Assembly: GCF_014649775.1 (NCBI RefSeq)
Contig: NZ_BMTR01000003.1
Location: 434,001-498,000, forward strand
Reading direction: 5' to 3'
From: Streptomyces longisporoflavus
GTDB taxonomy: Bacteria > Actinomycetota > Actinomycetes > Streptomycetales > Streptomycetaceae
DNA: 64,000 bases
Positions 37,371 through 47,191 of the stretch are shown in pieces (positions within the stretch are counted from its first letter, which is position 1; every line of letters begins with the position of its first letter). The notes under the pieces are model-generated. The model was not told where the DNA came from and did not search any database. It saw only the letters and a program-made list of their open reading frames with translations. Both the position numbers and the translations under genes were made by a program.

Positions 37371-37392
37371 TATGTGATGTCGACATCCTGAC
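37371..37392 (-). promoter_or_regulatory. Conserved upstream element of copy B
   Basis: A 22-base block is identical at 21 positions to 38428-38449 before copy C and lies at the same distance (25 bases) from the start codon. It contains GATGTCGACATC, a perfect 12-base palindrome, so it may be an operator overlapping the promoter. Confidence 0.55.
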
Positions 37393-37395
37393 GGA

Positions 37396-37426
37396 AGCAG
37401 CCCCGGCCGAAGCGACCGGGGCTGCT
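37396..37426 (-). terminator. Terminator hairpin after copy C
   Basis: AGCAGCCCCGG (37396-37406) pairs perfectly with 37416-37426 around nine bases, 38 bases beyond the copy C stop codon on the minus strand. Confidence 0.65.
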
Positions 37427-37464
37427 CGGCGCAAGGCGACGCCGTCGGGACATCAGCCGAGAAA

Positions 37465-38403
37465 TCAGGCCTTGACGCGTACTTCCTTGCGGAGCTTCGT
37501 CGCCGTGTCGGCGGCGTCGTCCAGCGAGGCGCCCTTGCCGCTCATGGCGCTGGCCATGTCCACCGGAATCACGACGCCGAGGGTGCTGTGGTCGCCCCAG
37601 ATGCAGACCGGCATGCTGATCTCCTTGGGGCCGGAGCCGCCGCCCTTGACCTTGGTCTCCTGGCACTTGATGACGGCGCCGTCCGCGTCGAAGCTCTTCG
37701 GGCTGCCGACCAGCTTGCCGGTGGAGGTGGCGGCGCCCTCCTTCTCGGACTGCGTCGCCATCTTGTCGAACATGCCGTCCACGACCTTGGACGGGTCGTC
37801 GATGTCGCCGTAGACGCCCATGAACTTGATCATCTTCTGCGCCAGCGGGTTGCTCTTGTCGCCCGACTGGTACTCGGCGTCGACGGGCTCGCCGTTCTTG
37901 ACGCCGTCCTTCTCGGCCCTCTTCATGTCGCTGTCCGTGAAGCCCTCGCCGGCCGACACGGCCTTCTTGTACTCGGAGAGCACCGTCTCGGGCGTCACCA
38001 GCTTGTGCTTGCCGTCGTCCGCCACGGCCGAGTTGCCCGCCGACGAGCTGTCGTCCTTGCCTGCCGTGAACCACCAGACGCCGCCGCCTATCGCGACGAG
38101 GGCGACGATCGCGCCGATGATCAGGCCGGTCTTCTTGCCGCTGCCGCCACCGGCGGGCGGGGGCGGCGGGACCTGCCCGTACGGGCCCTGCTGTTGCTGG
38201 CCGTAGGGACCCGGCTGCTGCGGCTGGCTGTAGCCGCCCTGCTGCGGAGGGACGCCCTGCGGGGCCTGCTGGGGGTAGCCGTAGCCGGGCTGAGGAGCCT
38301 GCGGCTGCTGGCCGTAGGGGCCAGGCTGACCCGGCTGCTGCCCGTAAGGACCGGGCTGCTGGGGCTGCTGCCCGCCGTACGGGCCAGGCTGGTTGTAACT
38401 CAT
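37465..38403 (-). CDS. SYNQPGPYG-type membrane protein, copy C
   Basis: 312 residues. The N-terminal low-complexity region is the longest of the three (about 85 residues, repeated QQPGPYGQQ). One membrane helix (TGLIIGAIVALVAIGGGVWWF) is nearly the same as in copy A. The outer domain has KFMGVYGDIDDPSKVVDGMF, IKCQET and MPVCIWGDHSTLG. It is the first gene of the array on the minus strand, with its own upstream element and terminator. GGAGGGG lies ten bases before the ATG. Function unknown. Confidence 0.85.
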   Translation of the reverse strand: MSYNQPGPYGGQQPQQPGPYGQQPGQPGPYGQQPQAPQPGYGYPQQAPQGVPPQQGGYSQPQQPGPYGQQQQGPYGQVPPPPPAGGGSGKKTGLIIGAIVALVAIGGGVWWFTAGKDDSSSAGNSAVADDGKHKLVTPETVLSEYKKAVSAGEGFTDSDMKRAEKDGVKNGEPVDAEYQSGDKSNPLAQKMIKFMGVYGDIDDPSKVVDGMFDKMATQSEKEGAATSTGKLVGSPKSFDADGAVIKCQETKVKGGGSGPKEISMPVCIWGDHSTLGVVIPVDMASAMSGKGASLDDAADTATKLRKEVRVKA

Positions 38404-38427
38404 CGCGTGGGTTCCCCTCCGAACGCT

Positions 38428-38449
38428 TATGTGATGCCGACATCCTGAC
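38428..38449 (-). promoter_or_regulatory. Conserved upstream element of copy C
   Basis: Matches 37371-37392 at 21 of 22 bases; the palindrome here has one mismatch (GATGCCGACATC). It lies 24 bases before the start codon. The divergent valS start is 90 bases away. Confidence 0.55.
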
Positions 38450-38539
38450 CGACACCGGAGTGCCGTGGGGGATCAGGCGGCAACCGTTACTCAAGAATCC
38501 GGTTTCGGGACGGGTCTGTGACACCTCTAAACTGGAGCG

Positions 38540-41164
38540 GTGACCGAGAACACTCAGCAGCAGAATCCAGCGCCCACCACCGAACTGCCGACCCAGTACG
38601 CGCCGGCCGAGGTAGAGGGGACGCTGTACGAGCGCTGGGTAGAACGCGGCTACTTCTCCGCCGACGCGGCCAGCGAGAAGCCCCCGTACACCGTCGTCAT
38701 CCCGCCGCCGAACGTCACCGGCTCCCTGCACCTGGGCCACGCCTTCGAGCACACGCTCATCGACGCCCTCACGCGCCGCAAGCGCATGCAGGGCTTCGAG
38801 ACGCTGTGGCAGCCGGGCATGGACCACGCCGGCATCGCCACGCAGAACGTCGTGGAGCGCGAGCTCGCCAAGGAGGGCAAGTCCCGCCACGACCTCGGGC
38901 GCGAGGAGTTCATCGAGCGCGTCTGGAAGTGGAAGGGCGAGTCCGGCGGGCAGATCTCCGGGCAGATGCGCCGCCTCGGCGACGGCGTCGACTGGGACCG
39001 TGAGCGGTTCACGATGGACGAGGGCCTGTCCCAGTCCGTCCAGACGATCTTCAAGAAGCTCTACGACGACGAGCTGATCTACCGCGCCGAGCGCATCATC
39101 AACTGGTGCCCGCGCTGTCTGACCGCGATCTCCGACATCGAGGTCGAGTACCAGGACGACGACGGCGAGCTCGTCTCGCTGAAGTACGGCGAGGGCGACG
39201 AGACCGTTGTCGTCGCCACCACCCGCGCCGAGACGATGCTCGGTGACACGGCCATCGCCGTCCACCCGGACGACGAGCGGTACAAGCACCTCGTCGGCAA
39301 GCTGATCAAGCTGCCGCTGACCGACCGCTCGATCCCGGTCGTCGCGGACGCGCACGTCGACCCCGAGTTCGGCACCGGCTGCGTCAAGGTGACCCCGGCG
39401 CACGACCCGAACGACTTCGAGATCGGCCAGCGCCACGACCTGCCGAACATCGCGGTCATGGACGAGCACGCAGTGATTACTGTCCCCGGTCCCTTCCAGG
39501 GGCTGGACCGTCTGGAGGCCCGCAGCGCCATCGTCGGCGCGCTGCGCGCCGAGGGCCGCATCGTCGCCGAGAAGCGCCCGTACACGCACTCGGTCGGCCA
39601 CTGCTCGCGCTGCAAGACCACCATCGAGCCGCGTCTGTCGATGCAGTGGTGGGTCAAGGTCGGCCCGCTCGCCAAGGCCGCCGGTGACGCGGTCCGCGAC
39701 GGCAAGGTCAAGATCCACCCGCAGGAGATGGAGAAGCGCTACTTCGACTGGGTCGACAACCTCCACGACTGGTGCATCTCGCGCCAGCTGTGGTGGGGCC
39801 ACCGGATTCCCGTCTGGTACGGACCCAATGGCGAGGTCGTCTGCGTCGGGCCCGACGACGAGGCGCCCACCGGCGAGGGCTGGACCCAGGACAGCGACGT
39901 CCTCGACACGTGGTTCTCGTCCGGCCTGTGGCCGTTCTCCACGCTCGGCTGGCCCGGGGAGACCGAGAGCCTCGCGAAGTTCTATCCGAACTCCGTCCTG
40001 GTCACCGGCTACGACATCCTCTTCTTCTGGGTCGCCCGGATGATGATGTTCGGCCTGTACGCGATGGACGGCACCCCGCCGTTCCACACGATCGTGCTGC
40101 ACGGCATGGTCCGCGACCAGTTCGGCAAGAAGATGTCGAAGTCCTTCGGCAACGCGGTCAACCCGCTGGACTGGATGGACAAGTACGGCTCGGACGCCGT
40201 CCGCTTCACGCTGGCCCGCGGCGCCAACCCCGGCGTCGACGTGCCGATCGGCGAGGACTGGGTCCAGGGCTCGCGGAACTTCGCCAACAAGATCTGGAAC
40301 GCCACGCGCTTCGCGCTGATGAACGGCGCCACGATCGAGGGCGAACTGCCGCCCGCCGAGCAGCTCTCGGCGACGGACCGCTGGATCCTGTCCCGGCTGA
40401 ACGCGACGGTCGCCGAGGTCGACGCGTTCTACGACGACTACCAGTTCGCCAAGTTGTCGGACGCCCTCTTCCACTTCGCGTGGGACGAGGTCTTCGACTG
40501 GTACGTCGAGCTGTCCAAGACGACGTTCATGGGCGGCGGCGACGCGGCGAAGGTCTCCGGGCGCGTCCTGGGCGAGGTCCTCGACGTGACGCTGCGCCTG
40601 CTGCACCCGATCGTCCCGTTCGTCACGGAGACGCTCTGGACGACTCTCACGGGCCGCGAGTCCCTCGTGATCGCCGAGTGGCCGAAGGACAGCGGCTTCC
40701 GCGACAGCGGCGCCGAGCGGGAGATCGAGACGCTCCAGCAGGTCATCACCGAGGTCCGCCGCTTCCGCGCCGACCAGGGCCTCCAGCCGGGCCAGAAGGT
40801 CCCGGCCCGGCTCACCCTGGACGGCACCGCGCTCGCCCCGCACGAGGCGGCCATCCGCCAGCTCCTGCGCCTCCAGCCGGAGGGCGAGGGCTTCGCGGCC
40901 ACCGCCACGCTGCCGGTCTCGGGCGCCACGGTCGCGCTCGACCTGTCGGGCACGATCGACGTCGCGGCGGAGCGCAAGCGCCTCGCCAAGGACCTCGCGG
41001 CGGCCGAGAAGGAGAAGGCGCAGGCCACGGCGAAGCTGGGCAACGAGGCGTTCCTCGCGAAGGCGCCGGACAACGTGGTCGACAAGATCCGGGGCCGCCT
41101 CACCAAGGCGGACGCCGACATCAGCCGGCTCCAGGCCCAGCTGGAGGGCCTGCCGCAGGGCTAG
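38540..41164 (+). CDS. valS: Valyl-tRNA synthetase
   Basis: 874 residues, class I synthetase charging tRNA-Val in the cytoplasm. The HIGH motif is HLGH (64-67, in [17 protein letters not shown]) and the second ATP motif is KMSKS (531-535). The editing domain lies between (about 200-345). The C-terminal coiled coil (about 805-870), rich in alanine, lysine and glutamate, is typical of ValRS. The start is a GTG with GGAG very close to it (two to three bases), an unusually short spacing. No T-box leader is seen in the 136-base upstream region. Confidence 0.97.
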   Translation: MTENTQQQNPAPTTELPTQYAPAEVEGTLYERWVERGYFSADAASEKPPYTVVIPPPNVTGSLHLGHAFEHTLIDALTRRKRMQGFETLWQPGMDHAGIATQNVVERELAKEGKSRHDLGREEFIERVWKWKGESGGQISGQMRRLGDGVDWDRERFTMDEGLSQSVQTIFKKLYDDELIYRAERIINWCPRCLTAISDIEVEYQDDDGELVSLKYGEGDETVVVATTRAETMLGDTAIAVHPDDERYKHLVGKLIKLPLTDRSIPVVADAHVDPEFGTGCVKVTPAHDPNDFEIGQRHDLPNIAVMDEHAVITVPGPFQGLDRLEARSAIVGALRAEGRIVAEKRPYTHSVGHCSRCKTTIEPRLSMQWWVKVGPLAKAAGDAVRDGKVKIHPQEMEKRYFDWVDNLHDWCISRQLWWGHRIPVWYGPNGEVVCVGPDDEAPTGEGWTQDSDVLDTWFSSGLWPFSTLGWPGETESLAKFYPNSVLVTGYDILFFWVARMMMFGLYAMDGTPPFHTIVLHGMVRDQFGKKMSKSFGNAVNPLDWMDKYGSDAVRFTLARGANPGVDVPIGEDWVQGSRNFANKIWNATRFALMNGATIEGELPPAEQLSATDRWILSRLNATVAEVDAFYDDYQFAKLSDALFHFAWDEVFDWYVELSKTTFMGGGDAAKVSGRVLGEVLDVTLRLLHPIVPFVTETLWTTLTGRESLVIAEWPKDSGFRDSGAEREIETLQQVITEVRRFRADQGLQPGQKVPARLTLDGTALAPHEAAIRQLLRLQPEGEGFAATATLPVSGATVALDLSGTIDVAAERKRLAKDLAAAEKEKAQATAKLGNEAFLAKAPDNVVDKIRGRLTKADADISRLQAQLEGLPQG

Positions 41165-41191
41165 CCACGCCGTCTTGCGCGGTGCGCCGCG

Positions 41192-41860
41192 TCACGCGGT
41201 GGAGACAGGGCTCTTGGAACCGACCGGTTCCAGGGGCCCTGTCCCGTCTTCCTGCCCTGCCGTCTCCTGCACGGGGATGTACACCTGCTCGGGGATACGC
41301 AGCCCCAGGCGCACCAGCTCCGCCTCCGCGAGGGCGTCGATGATCTCGGGGTCGCCGCCGCGCCAGCCCTCGGCGAGGCTGCCCGCGGTGGCGTCGGGCA
41401 GTTCGTACGCGGTCCGCGCGACCTCGTCCAGGGGACGCAGCAGGGCGCGCAGCGCGAGGAGTTCGCGGCCGTCGGAGCTCGCGGCGAGGTCCCTCGCGGC
41501 GGCTGCCTGCCGGACCCAGCGCAGGCGGCGGGGGAGCCAGCTGTTGAGCACGAGGCCGACGGGTACGAGGAAGACGACGACGGCGCCCACGACCACCGCC
41601 GCGCGGACGGTCACCGGGTCGCCGGCTCCGGCGAAGTCCGCGGCGAGCCGCAGGGCGGAGTCGACGCGATCGCCGACCAGGGGCAGCCGGGAAGGGTCGC
41701 CGAGGGGCGGGGCGGGGAGTTCCGGGGCGGGGCGGGTGAGCAGACAGGCCAGCCGGTAGGCGACTACGGCGGCGGCGGTCCACAGCGCGGTCCAGAGCAG
41801 GACCGCGCCGTCGCCGAGGAGCTGGCGGGTCCGCCGGCCGGGATTCTGGGCATACCACAT
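41192..41860 (-). CDS. Membrane protein of unknown function
   Basis: 222 residues from the ATG at 41860; GGGGGT lies about 11 bases upstream. Two membrane helices are visible (about 17-40 and 85-107), separated by a proline-rich loop, and the C-terminal half is a charged cytoplasmic region (WVRQAAAARDLAASSDGRELLALRAL). No family was recognised. It is encoded 161 bases downstream of the second mreB-like gene on the same strand, so the two may be functionally linked. The 3' end overlaps a short hairpin that may help end valS transcription. Confidence 0.75.
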   Translation of the reverse strand: MWYAQNPGRRTRQLLGDGAVLLWTALWTAAAVVAYRLACLLTRPAPELPAPPLGDPSRLPLVGDRVDSALRLAADFAGAGDPVTVRAAVVVGAVVVFLVPVGLVLNSWLPRRLRWVRQAAAARDLAASSDGRELLALRALLRPLDEVARTAYELPDATAGSLAEGWRGGDPEIIDALAEAELVRLGLRIPEQVYIPVQETAGQEDGTGPLEPVGSKSPVSTA

Positions 41861-42021
41861 GGTGTGATTTGACCCCCGGTGCCCCCCTTTCGGAGCCCGC
41901 CACGCCGTGACCCCGCACCAACCCCAACAAAGGTCATACATACGATAATTCAGGCAGAGCGGCCCAATTCCGCCCGCCTGCCGCACGGCCCCGCAGCAGT
42001 CCCGCCCCGTCGGCCGCAGGC

Positions 42022-43029
42022 CTAAGCCGCCGACATCACCCGTTCCAGCGCGTCGAAGTCCTCCACGCACTTTCCGCAGCCCAGCGCCACGCTGTCCAGC
42101 GGGTCGTCCGCCACGAAGACCGGGATTCCGGTGGCCGAGGCCATGCGCAGGTCGAGGGCGGGGAGCAGGGCGCCGCCGCCCGTCAGGACGATGCCGTGTT
42201 CCATGACGTCGCCGGACAGCTCCGGCGGGCACTCCTCCAGCGTCGAGTGCACCGCGGCGATGATCGCCTCCACCGGCTCGTCGAGCGCCGTCCGCACCTC
42301 ACGCGCCGTCAGCTCCACCGTCTTCGGGAGCCCCCGCACCTTCTCCCGGCCCCGCACGGTGAACGTCCGGGACTCCAGCTCGTCGTCCCCCGGTACCGGC
42401 CACGCCGAGCCGATCGCGACCTTGATGTCCTCCGCCGTCCGCTCGCCGATGAGCAGCCCGTGCTCCTTGCGCACGAAGTTGGTGATCGCCTCGTCCAGGC
42501 GGTCACCGCCCACCCGCAGCGACTGCGAAGTGACGATCCCGCCCAGGGAGATCACCGCGACCTCGCTCGTCCCGCCGCCGATGTCGACCACCATCGATCC
42601 CCGCGGGTCCGCCACCGGAAGCCCCGCCCCGATCGCCGCGGCCATCGGCTCCTCCACCAGGTGCACGGACCGGGCCCCCGCCCGCTGCGCCGCGTGCACG
42701 ATGGCCCGCCGCTCGACGGGCGTGACGCCGCTCGGCACGCACACCACCATCCGCGTACGAGGACGGCGTCCGGGGACGGCCTTGCGCACGAAGTGCCGGA
42801 TCATCTCCTCGGCGGCTTCGTAGTCGCTGATCACACCGTCTCGCAGGGGGCGGATCGCGGTGATGGACCCCGGCGTACGGCCGATCGTCTGCTTGGCCTC
42901 CGTACCGACGGCGAGGGCCGTTCTGGCGCCCTCCTTGACGGCGACCACGGACGGTTCGTTGAGCACGATGCCCTGCCCGCGGACGTAGAGAAGGGTGTTC
43001 GCTGTGCCGAGGTCGATGCCTATGTCCAT
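42022..43029 (-). CDS. Second MreB-like actin homologue
   Basis: 335 residues. All actin-fold motifs are present: phosphate 1 [12 protein letters not shown], connect 1 around [16 protein letters not shown], phosphate 2 [18 protein letters not shown], adenosine motif [15 protein letters not shown], and connect 2 [17 protein letters not shown]. It is clearly related to the MreB encoded at 45919 but differs along its whole length, so it is an old paralogue and not a recent copy. It should form ATP-dependent filaments at the membrane. The ATG at 43029 has only a weak ribosome site. It is divergent from folC. Confidence 0.9.
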   Translation of the reverse strand: MDIGIDLGTANTLLYVRGQGIVLNEPSVVAVKEGARTALAVGTEAKQTIGRTPGSITAIRPLRDGVISDYEAAEEMIRHFVRKAVPGRRPRTRMVVCVPSGVTPVERRAIVHAAQRAGARSVHLVEEPMAAAIGAGLPVADPRGSMVVDIGGGTSEVAVISLGGIVTSQSLRVGGDRLDEAITNFVRKEHGLLIGERTAEDIKVAIGSAWPVPGDDELESRTFTVRGREKVRGLPKTVELTAREVRTALDEPVEAIIAAVHSTLEECPPELSGDVMEHGIVLTGGGALLPALDLRMASATGIPVFVADDPLDSVALGCGKCVEDFDALERVMSAA

Positions 43030-43149
43030 GATCGCCAAGTTTGCCCGGCGATTGACCGGATCGGGGGGACCAAGGTCCTGAATCGGACGGGACCAAAGTC
43101 CCGAGCGGAACCCGAGCAGGTCCCGGCGGCGACTGTCACACCCCGTCCG

Positions 43150-43155
43150 TAGACT
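43150..43155 (+). promoter_or_regulatory. -10 box suggesting a leaderless folC transcript
   Basis: TAGACT ends seven bases before the folC GTG, so transcription would start at or next to the start codon. No ribosome site is present between them. The -35 box is not clear. Confidence 0.5.
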
Positions 43156-43162
43156 GGCCTGC

Positions 43163-44698
43163 GTGAGTGACCTCCCCCCGCCTGACAGCGAGCACCCCGA
43201 CCGCGACGACCGTGACGATCGTGATGACCGTTTCGACGAGATCGTCGGAGCCGAGACCGACCGCGACCCCGACCTCGCCGTGATCGAGGCGGGCAGCCGC
43301 ACCCTGCGCACCCAGGCGGGCCCGCCCCAGAGCGACATCCCCTCCCGCCCCACCGACCCGGAGATCGACAAGGCCCTGCGCGACGTCGAGACGGAGCTCG
43401 CGGGCCGCTGGGGAGAGACGAAGCTGGAGCCCTCCGTCAGCCGGATCTCCGCGCTGATGGACGTCCTGGGCGAGCCCCAGCGCGCGTACCCCTCGATCCA
43501 CATCACGGGGACGAACGGCAAGACGTCCACGGCCCGCATGATCGAGGCCCTGTTCAGCGCCTTCGAGCTGCGCACGGGGCGTTACACCTCGCCGCACGTC
43601 CAGTCGATCACCGAGCGGATCAGCCTGGACGGCGCCCCCATCGAGGCCGAGCGCTTCGTGGAGACGTACCACGACATCAAGCCGTACGTGGAGATGGTCG
43701 ACTCCCAGCAGGACTACCGGCTCTCCTTCTTCGAGGTGCTCACCGGCATGGCGTACGCGGCCTTCGCGGACGCCCCCGTGGACGTCGCCGTCGTCGAGGT
43801 CGGCATGGGCGGCAGCTGGGACGCGACGAACGTGATCGACGGCTCGGTCGCCGTCGTCACCCCCATCGACCTGGACCACACCGACCGCCTGGGCAACACG
43901 CCGGGCGAGATCGCCGCGGAGAAGGCCGGCATCATCAAGCCGGACGCGACGGTGATCCTGGCCCAGCAGCCGGTTGACGCGGCGCAGGTGCTCCTGAAGA
44001 AGGCCGTCGAGGTCGACGCGACGGTGGCCCGCGAGGGCCTGGAGTTCGGCATCGTCTCCCGCTCGATGGCGGTCGGCGGCCAGCTGCTGACCCTGCGCGG
44101 CCTCGGCGGGGAGTACGAAGAGATCTTCCTGCCCCTGCACGGCGCGTACCAGGCGCACAACGCCGCGGTCGCGCTCGCCGCGGTGGAGGCGTTCTTCGGC
44201 ATCGGCTCGCAGCACGCGCGTGCGCTCGACATCGACACCATCCGCAAGGCCTTCGCCTCGGTCTCGTCGCCGGGCCGCCTGGAGGTCGTGCGGACCTCGC
44301 CGACCGTCGTCCTGGACGCCGCGCACAATCCGGCGGGCGCCCGCGCGACCGCCGAGGCGATCAGCGAGGTCTTCGACTTCAGCCGGCTGATCGGCGTGGT
44401 CGCGGCGAGCGACGGCAAGGACATGAAGGGCCTGCTCGAAGCCTTCGAGCCGATCTTCGCCGAGGTCGTCGTCACGCAGAACTCCAGCCACCGCGCGATG
44501 GACGCGGACACGCTGGCCGGGCTCGCCGTCGAGGTCTTCGGCGACGACCGCGTCCAGGTCGAGCCGCGTATGCCGGACGCGCTCGAAGCCGCGATCACCC
44601 TCGCCGAGGAAGAGGGCGAGTACGCGGGCGGCGGCGTCCTGGTCACCGGCTCCGTCATCACCGTCGGCGAGGCCCGACTGCTCCTGGGGAGGGGCTGA
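43163..44698 (+). CDS. folC: Folylpolyglutamate / dihydrofolate synthase
   Basis: 511 residues. It adds glutamate to dihydropteroate and to folates using ATP. The P-loop is GTNGKTS (116-122, in [14 protein letters not shown]); the second family motif is [11 protein letters not shown], and [12 protein letters not shown] is in the C-terminal domain. The first 65 residues are an acidic extension with a DDRDDRDDR repeat, longer than in typical FolC and probably disordered. The start is the GTG at 43163. The DUF4233 gene follows five bases after the stop, then ndk, as in most actinobacteria. Confidence 0.95.
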   Translation: MSDLPPPDSEHPDRDDRDDRDDRFDEIVGAETDRDPDLAVIEAGSRTLRTQAGPPQSDIPSRPTDPEIDKALRDVETELAGRWGETKLEPSVSRISALMDVLGEPQRAYPSIHITGTNGKTSTARMIEALFSAFELRTGRYTSPHVQSITERISLDGAPIEAERFVETYHDIKPYVEMVDSQQDYRLSFFEVLTGMAYAAFADAPVDVAVVEVGMGGSWDATNVIDGSVAVVTPIDLDHTDRLGNTPGEIAAEKAGIIKPDATVILAQQPVDAAQVLLKKAVEVDATVAREGLEFGIVSRSMAVGGQLLTLRGLGGEYEEIFLPLHGAYQAHNAAVALAAVEAFFGIGSQHARALDIDTIRKAFASVSSPGRLEVVRTSPTVVLDAAHNPAGARATAEAISEVFDFSRLIGVVAASDGKDMKGLLEAFEPIFAEVVVTQNSSHRAMDADTLAGLAVEVFGDDRVQVEPRMPDALEAAITLAEEEGEYAGGGVLVTGSVITVGEARLLLGRG

Positions 44699-44703
44699 CT
44701 CCT

Positions 44704-45054
44704 GTGCGTACGCTCTGTGCTTCGACGCTGATCGGCGAGTTCTTCGTCATCGGTTTCGCCGGTCTGGTCGCCATGAAGGACCCGGACCTGTCGATGGGCA
44801 CGGTCTGGACGGTCTGCGGCATCGCGATGCTGGTCAGCGTCCTGCTGTGCGGAATGATCACCCGTCCCGGCGGGGTGCAGCTGGGCTGGGCGCTGCAGAT
44901 CGCGCTCATCGCGAGCGGGTTCATCGTGCCGATCATGTTCTTCATGGGGGCGGTGTTCGCGGCCCTGTGGTGGGCCTCGATCCACTTCGGCCAGAAGATC
45001 GACGAGGCGAAGGCGCGGTTCGCGGCACAGGCGGAAGCCGAGGCCGGGGCTTAG
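44704..45054 (+). CDS. DUF4233 membrane protein
   Basis: 116 residues with three to four membrane helices (LIGEFFVIGFAGLVAM, VCGIAMLVSVLLCGM, LQIALIASGFIVPIMFFMGAVFAALWW) and a short alanine/glutamate-rich cytoplasmic end. It matches DUF4233, a family found between folC and ndk in actinobacteria. The function is unknown. The GTG start is five bases after folC, so the two are co-transcribed and probably translationally coupled. Confidence 0.88.
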   Translation: MRTLCASTLIGEFFVIGFAGLVAMKDPDLSMGTVWTVCGIAMLVSVLLCGMITRPGGVQLGWALQIALIASGFIVPIMFFMGAVFAALWWASIHFGQKIDEAKARFAAQAEAEAGA

Positions 45055-45162
45055 GCCTCCCCGGCGGGCGGGCTTCCGGGGCCGGAGGTAACGCGGTGTA
45101 GTGGGTGCCGGTATCGTGCCGGTCAACCCACACGCTCGTAGAAAAAATGCTTGGAGCCGCAC

Positions 45163-45576
45163 ATGACCCAGCGCACTCTCGTCCTGCTCAAGCCCGACAC
45201 CGTCCGTCGTGGCCTGATCGGCGAGATCATCGGCCGTATCGAGCGCAAGGCGGGCTGGACGATCTCCGCACTCGAACTGCGCTCGCTCGACCAGGAGACG
45301 CTGGAGCAGCACTACGGCGAGCACAAGGGCAAGCCCTTCTACGAGCCGCTGGTCGCCTTCATGTCCTCCGGTCCGGTCGTCGCGCTCGTGGTAGAGGGCG
45401 AGCGCGTCATCGAGGGCGTGCGTGCCCTCGCCGGTCCGACCGACCCGATCGCCGCCGCGCCCGGCTCCATCCGAGGTGACTTCGGCACCATCGTCCGGGA
45501 GAACCTGATCCACGCCTCGGACTCCGAGGAGTCCGCCGAGCGCGAGCTGAAGATCTTCTTTCCGGGTCTCGTCTGA
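45163..45576 (+). CDS. ndk: Nucleoside diphosphate kinase
   Basis: 137 residues from the ATG at 45163 (GGAG eight bases upstream); an in-frame ATG at 45151 is less likely. It balances nucleoside triphosphates through a phosphohistidine. Family motifs are RTLVLLKPDTVRRGLIGEII, the phosphate-binding arginines, and the ending SDSEESAERELKIFF. The usual NxxHGSD active-site segment reads NLIHASD, with the catalytic histidine kept and alanine in place of glycine, as is common in actinobacteria. A hairpin follows. Confidence 0.96.
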   Translation: MTQRTLVLLKPDTVRRGLIGEIIGRIERKAGWTISALELRSLDQETLEQHYGEHKGKPFYEPLVAFMSSGPVVALVVEGERVIEGVRALAGPTDPIAAAPGSIRGDFGTIVRENLIHASDSEESAERELKIFFPGLV

Positions 45577-45918
45577 CCCGCGAAACGCCGTCCGACGGAC
45601 TGACGCGGTCTCGCCTGGCGGACACAGGTAAAGAGTTCCGTAAAGACTTCTGACGCCCAGTCAGCAAGGTACGGCCCTGACCAGGGGTGGCCGAGAAAAC
45701 CGGCCGCCCCTTGGCATATGCGCCCCAATCGGGGGAACCCGTGCCTCCGATGGCACGTCTCCAAGAGCGAGGCGGTGCATCATCTGCTGACAATGGCGAA
45801 GACCCTAGCGCCGTGTTCGTGCAGGCGAGACTACGATGTAAGCCTCCACGCCACACAGCACCCACCTCGCCTACCTAAAAAGCCATCAGACGCTCCAGGG
45901 AAGGCCAGACGCATCCTC
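45577..45918 (+). other. ndk-mreB intergenic region
   Basis: 342 bases. The first part carries the ndk terminator (45681-45714). The rest (45715-45918) is the mreB leader, which should contain the mreBCD promoters. A GACTACGATGTAAG segment near 45828-45841 is a possible -10 region, but no convincing -35 box pairs with it. No gene is seen. Confidence 0.5.
45681..45714 (+). terminator. Terminator hairpin after ndk
   Basis: CCAGGGGTGGCCG (45681-45693) pairs with 45701-45714 with one G-T pair and one bulged T, loop AGAAAAC, 104 bases after the ndk stop. Confidence 0.6.
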
Positions 45919-46950
45919 ATGGGGAACAACATGTCGTTCATCGGCCGTGACATGGCTGTCGACCTCGGGACCGCCAACACGCTGGTGTACGTCAGGGGTC
46001 GGGGGATCGTTCTCAACGAACCGTCCGTCGTCGCGATCAACACCAACACCGGTGGCATCCTCGCTGTCGGCGCCGAAGCCAAGAAGATGATCGGACGCAC
46101 GCCGGGCAACATCGTCGCCGTGCGACCGCTGAAGGACGGCGTGATCGCCGACTTCGAGATCACCGAGCGGATGCTCCGCTACTTCATCCTGAAGATCCAC
46201 AAGCGGCGCTACCTCGCCCGTCCGCGGGTCGTCGTCTGCGTACCCTCGGGCATCACCGGAGTCGAGCGCCGCGCCGTCATCGAGGCTTCCTCGCAGGCCG
46301 GCGCGCGTCAGGTGCACATCATCGAGGAGCCCATGGCCGCCGCCATCGGCTCCGGCCTGCCGGTCCACGAGGCCACCGGCAACATGGTGGTCGACATCGG
46401 CGGCGGCACCACCGAGGTCGCGGTCATCAGCCTCGGCGGAATCGTCACGGCACAGTCGATCCGCGTCGCGGGCGACGAGCTGGACAACGCGATCATCCAG
46501 CACATCAAGAAGGAGTACTCCCTCCTCCTCGGCGAGCGCACGGCCGAGCAGATCAAGATCACCATCGGTTCGGCGTACGACATGGACGCCGACGAGCACA
46601 CCGAGATCCGCGGCAGGGACCTGGTCTCCGGGCTGCCCAAGACCGTCGTCATCTCCGCCGCCGAGGTCCGCAAGGCGATCGAGGAGCCGGTCAACGCGAT
46701 CGTGGACGCGGTCAAGACGACCCTCGACAAGTGCCCGCCGGAACTCTCCGGTGACGTGATGGACCGCGGCATCGTTCTCACCGGAGGCGGCGCCCTGCTG
46801 CGCGGCCTCGACGAGCGTCTGCGCCGCGAGACGGGCATGCCGATCCACATCGCCGAGGACCCGCTGGACAGCGTGGCACTGGGCTCCGGCAAGTGTGTCG
46901 AGGAGTTCGAGGCGCTCCAGCAGGTCCTTGACGCGTCGCCGCGCCGCTGA
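45919..46950 (+). CDS. mreB: Cell-shape actin homologue MreB
   Basis: 343 residues from the ATG at 45919; an internal ATG four codons later (45931) has GGGG before it and is an alternative. Motifs: [61 protein letters not shown] and [17 protein letters not shown]. It polymerises with ATP under the membrane; in Streptomyces it serves mainly in aerial hyphae and spore-wall synthesis. It heads the mreB-mreC-mreD-mrdA-rodA cluster. A hairpin lies between it and mreC. Confidence 0.97.
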   Translation: MGNNMSFIGRDMAVDLGTANTLVYVRGRGIVLNEPSVVAINTNTGGILAVGAEAKKMIGRTPGNIVAVRPLKDGVIADFEITERMLRYFILKIHKRRYLARPRVVVCVPSGITGVERRAVIEASSQAGARQVHIIEEPMAAAIGSGLPVHEATGNMVVDIGGGTTEVAVISLGGIVTAQSIRVAGDELDNAIIQHIKKEYSLLLGERTAEQIKITIGSAYDMDADEHTEIRGRDLVSGLPKTVVISAAEVRKAIEEPVNAIVDAVKTTLDKCPPELSGDVMDRGIVLTGGGALLRGLDERLRRETGMPIHIAEDPLDSVALGSGKCVEEFEALQQVLDASPRR

Positions 46951-47059
46951 GAGTGGCGCGAACCCGCTGAAAGGGTGTCCGCCGTACGAGTGCCTGTCAC
47001 CTCGTGCGGCGGATCGTTGATATAGAGGGCCTAGAGGACGTAGAGGGCACGGCATGACA

Positions 47060-47089
47060 ATTCCGCGGCGTCCGCAGACGTCGCGGAAT
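47060..47089 (+). terminator. Hairpin in the mreB-mreC gap
   Basis: ATTCCGCGGCGTC (47060-47072) pairs with GACGTCGCGGAAT (47077-47089) at all 13 positions, one of them G-T, with a CGCA loop. No T run follows, so it may be an attenuator, an RNA processing signal or a weak terminator that lowers mreC relative to mreB. Confidence 0.55.
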
Positions 47090-47191
47090 CGGATTGCATG
47101 GATTTGCTCCGATATACGTGCAGTTGCTCATACATAAGTCAATGCTAGAAATTCCAAGGATTTCCAACTGAGGAAGGCACGGCCGCCGCAC

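Noticed and set aside
38404..38539. T-box leader before valS
   Set aside because: The gap is only 136 bases and no T-box or specifier hairpin pattern was seen; the conserved element there belongs to the opposite gene.
37370..40843. Long minus-strand open frame (1157 codons) opposite valS and one array gene
   Set aside because: The plus-strand valS is unmistakable; the antisense product is Val/Arg/Leu-rich noise caused by third-position GC.
45151..45162. Upstream in-frame start of ndk
   Set aside because: The TTG at 45151 overlaps the ribosome site GGAG that serves the ATG at 45163, and the shorter product has the standard family length.
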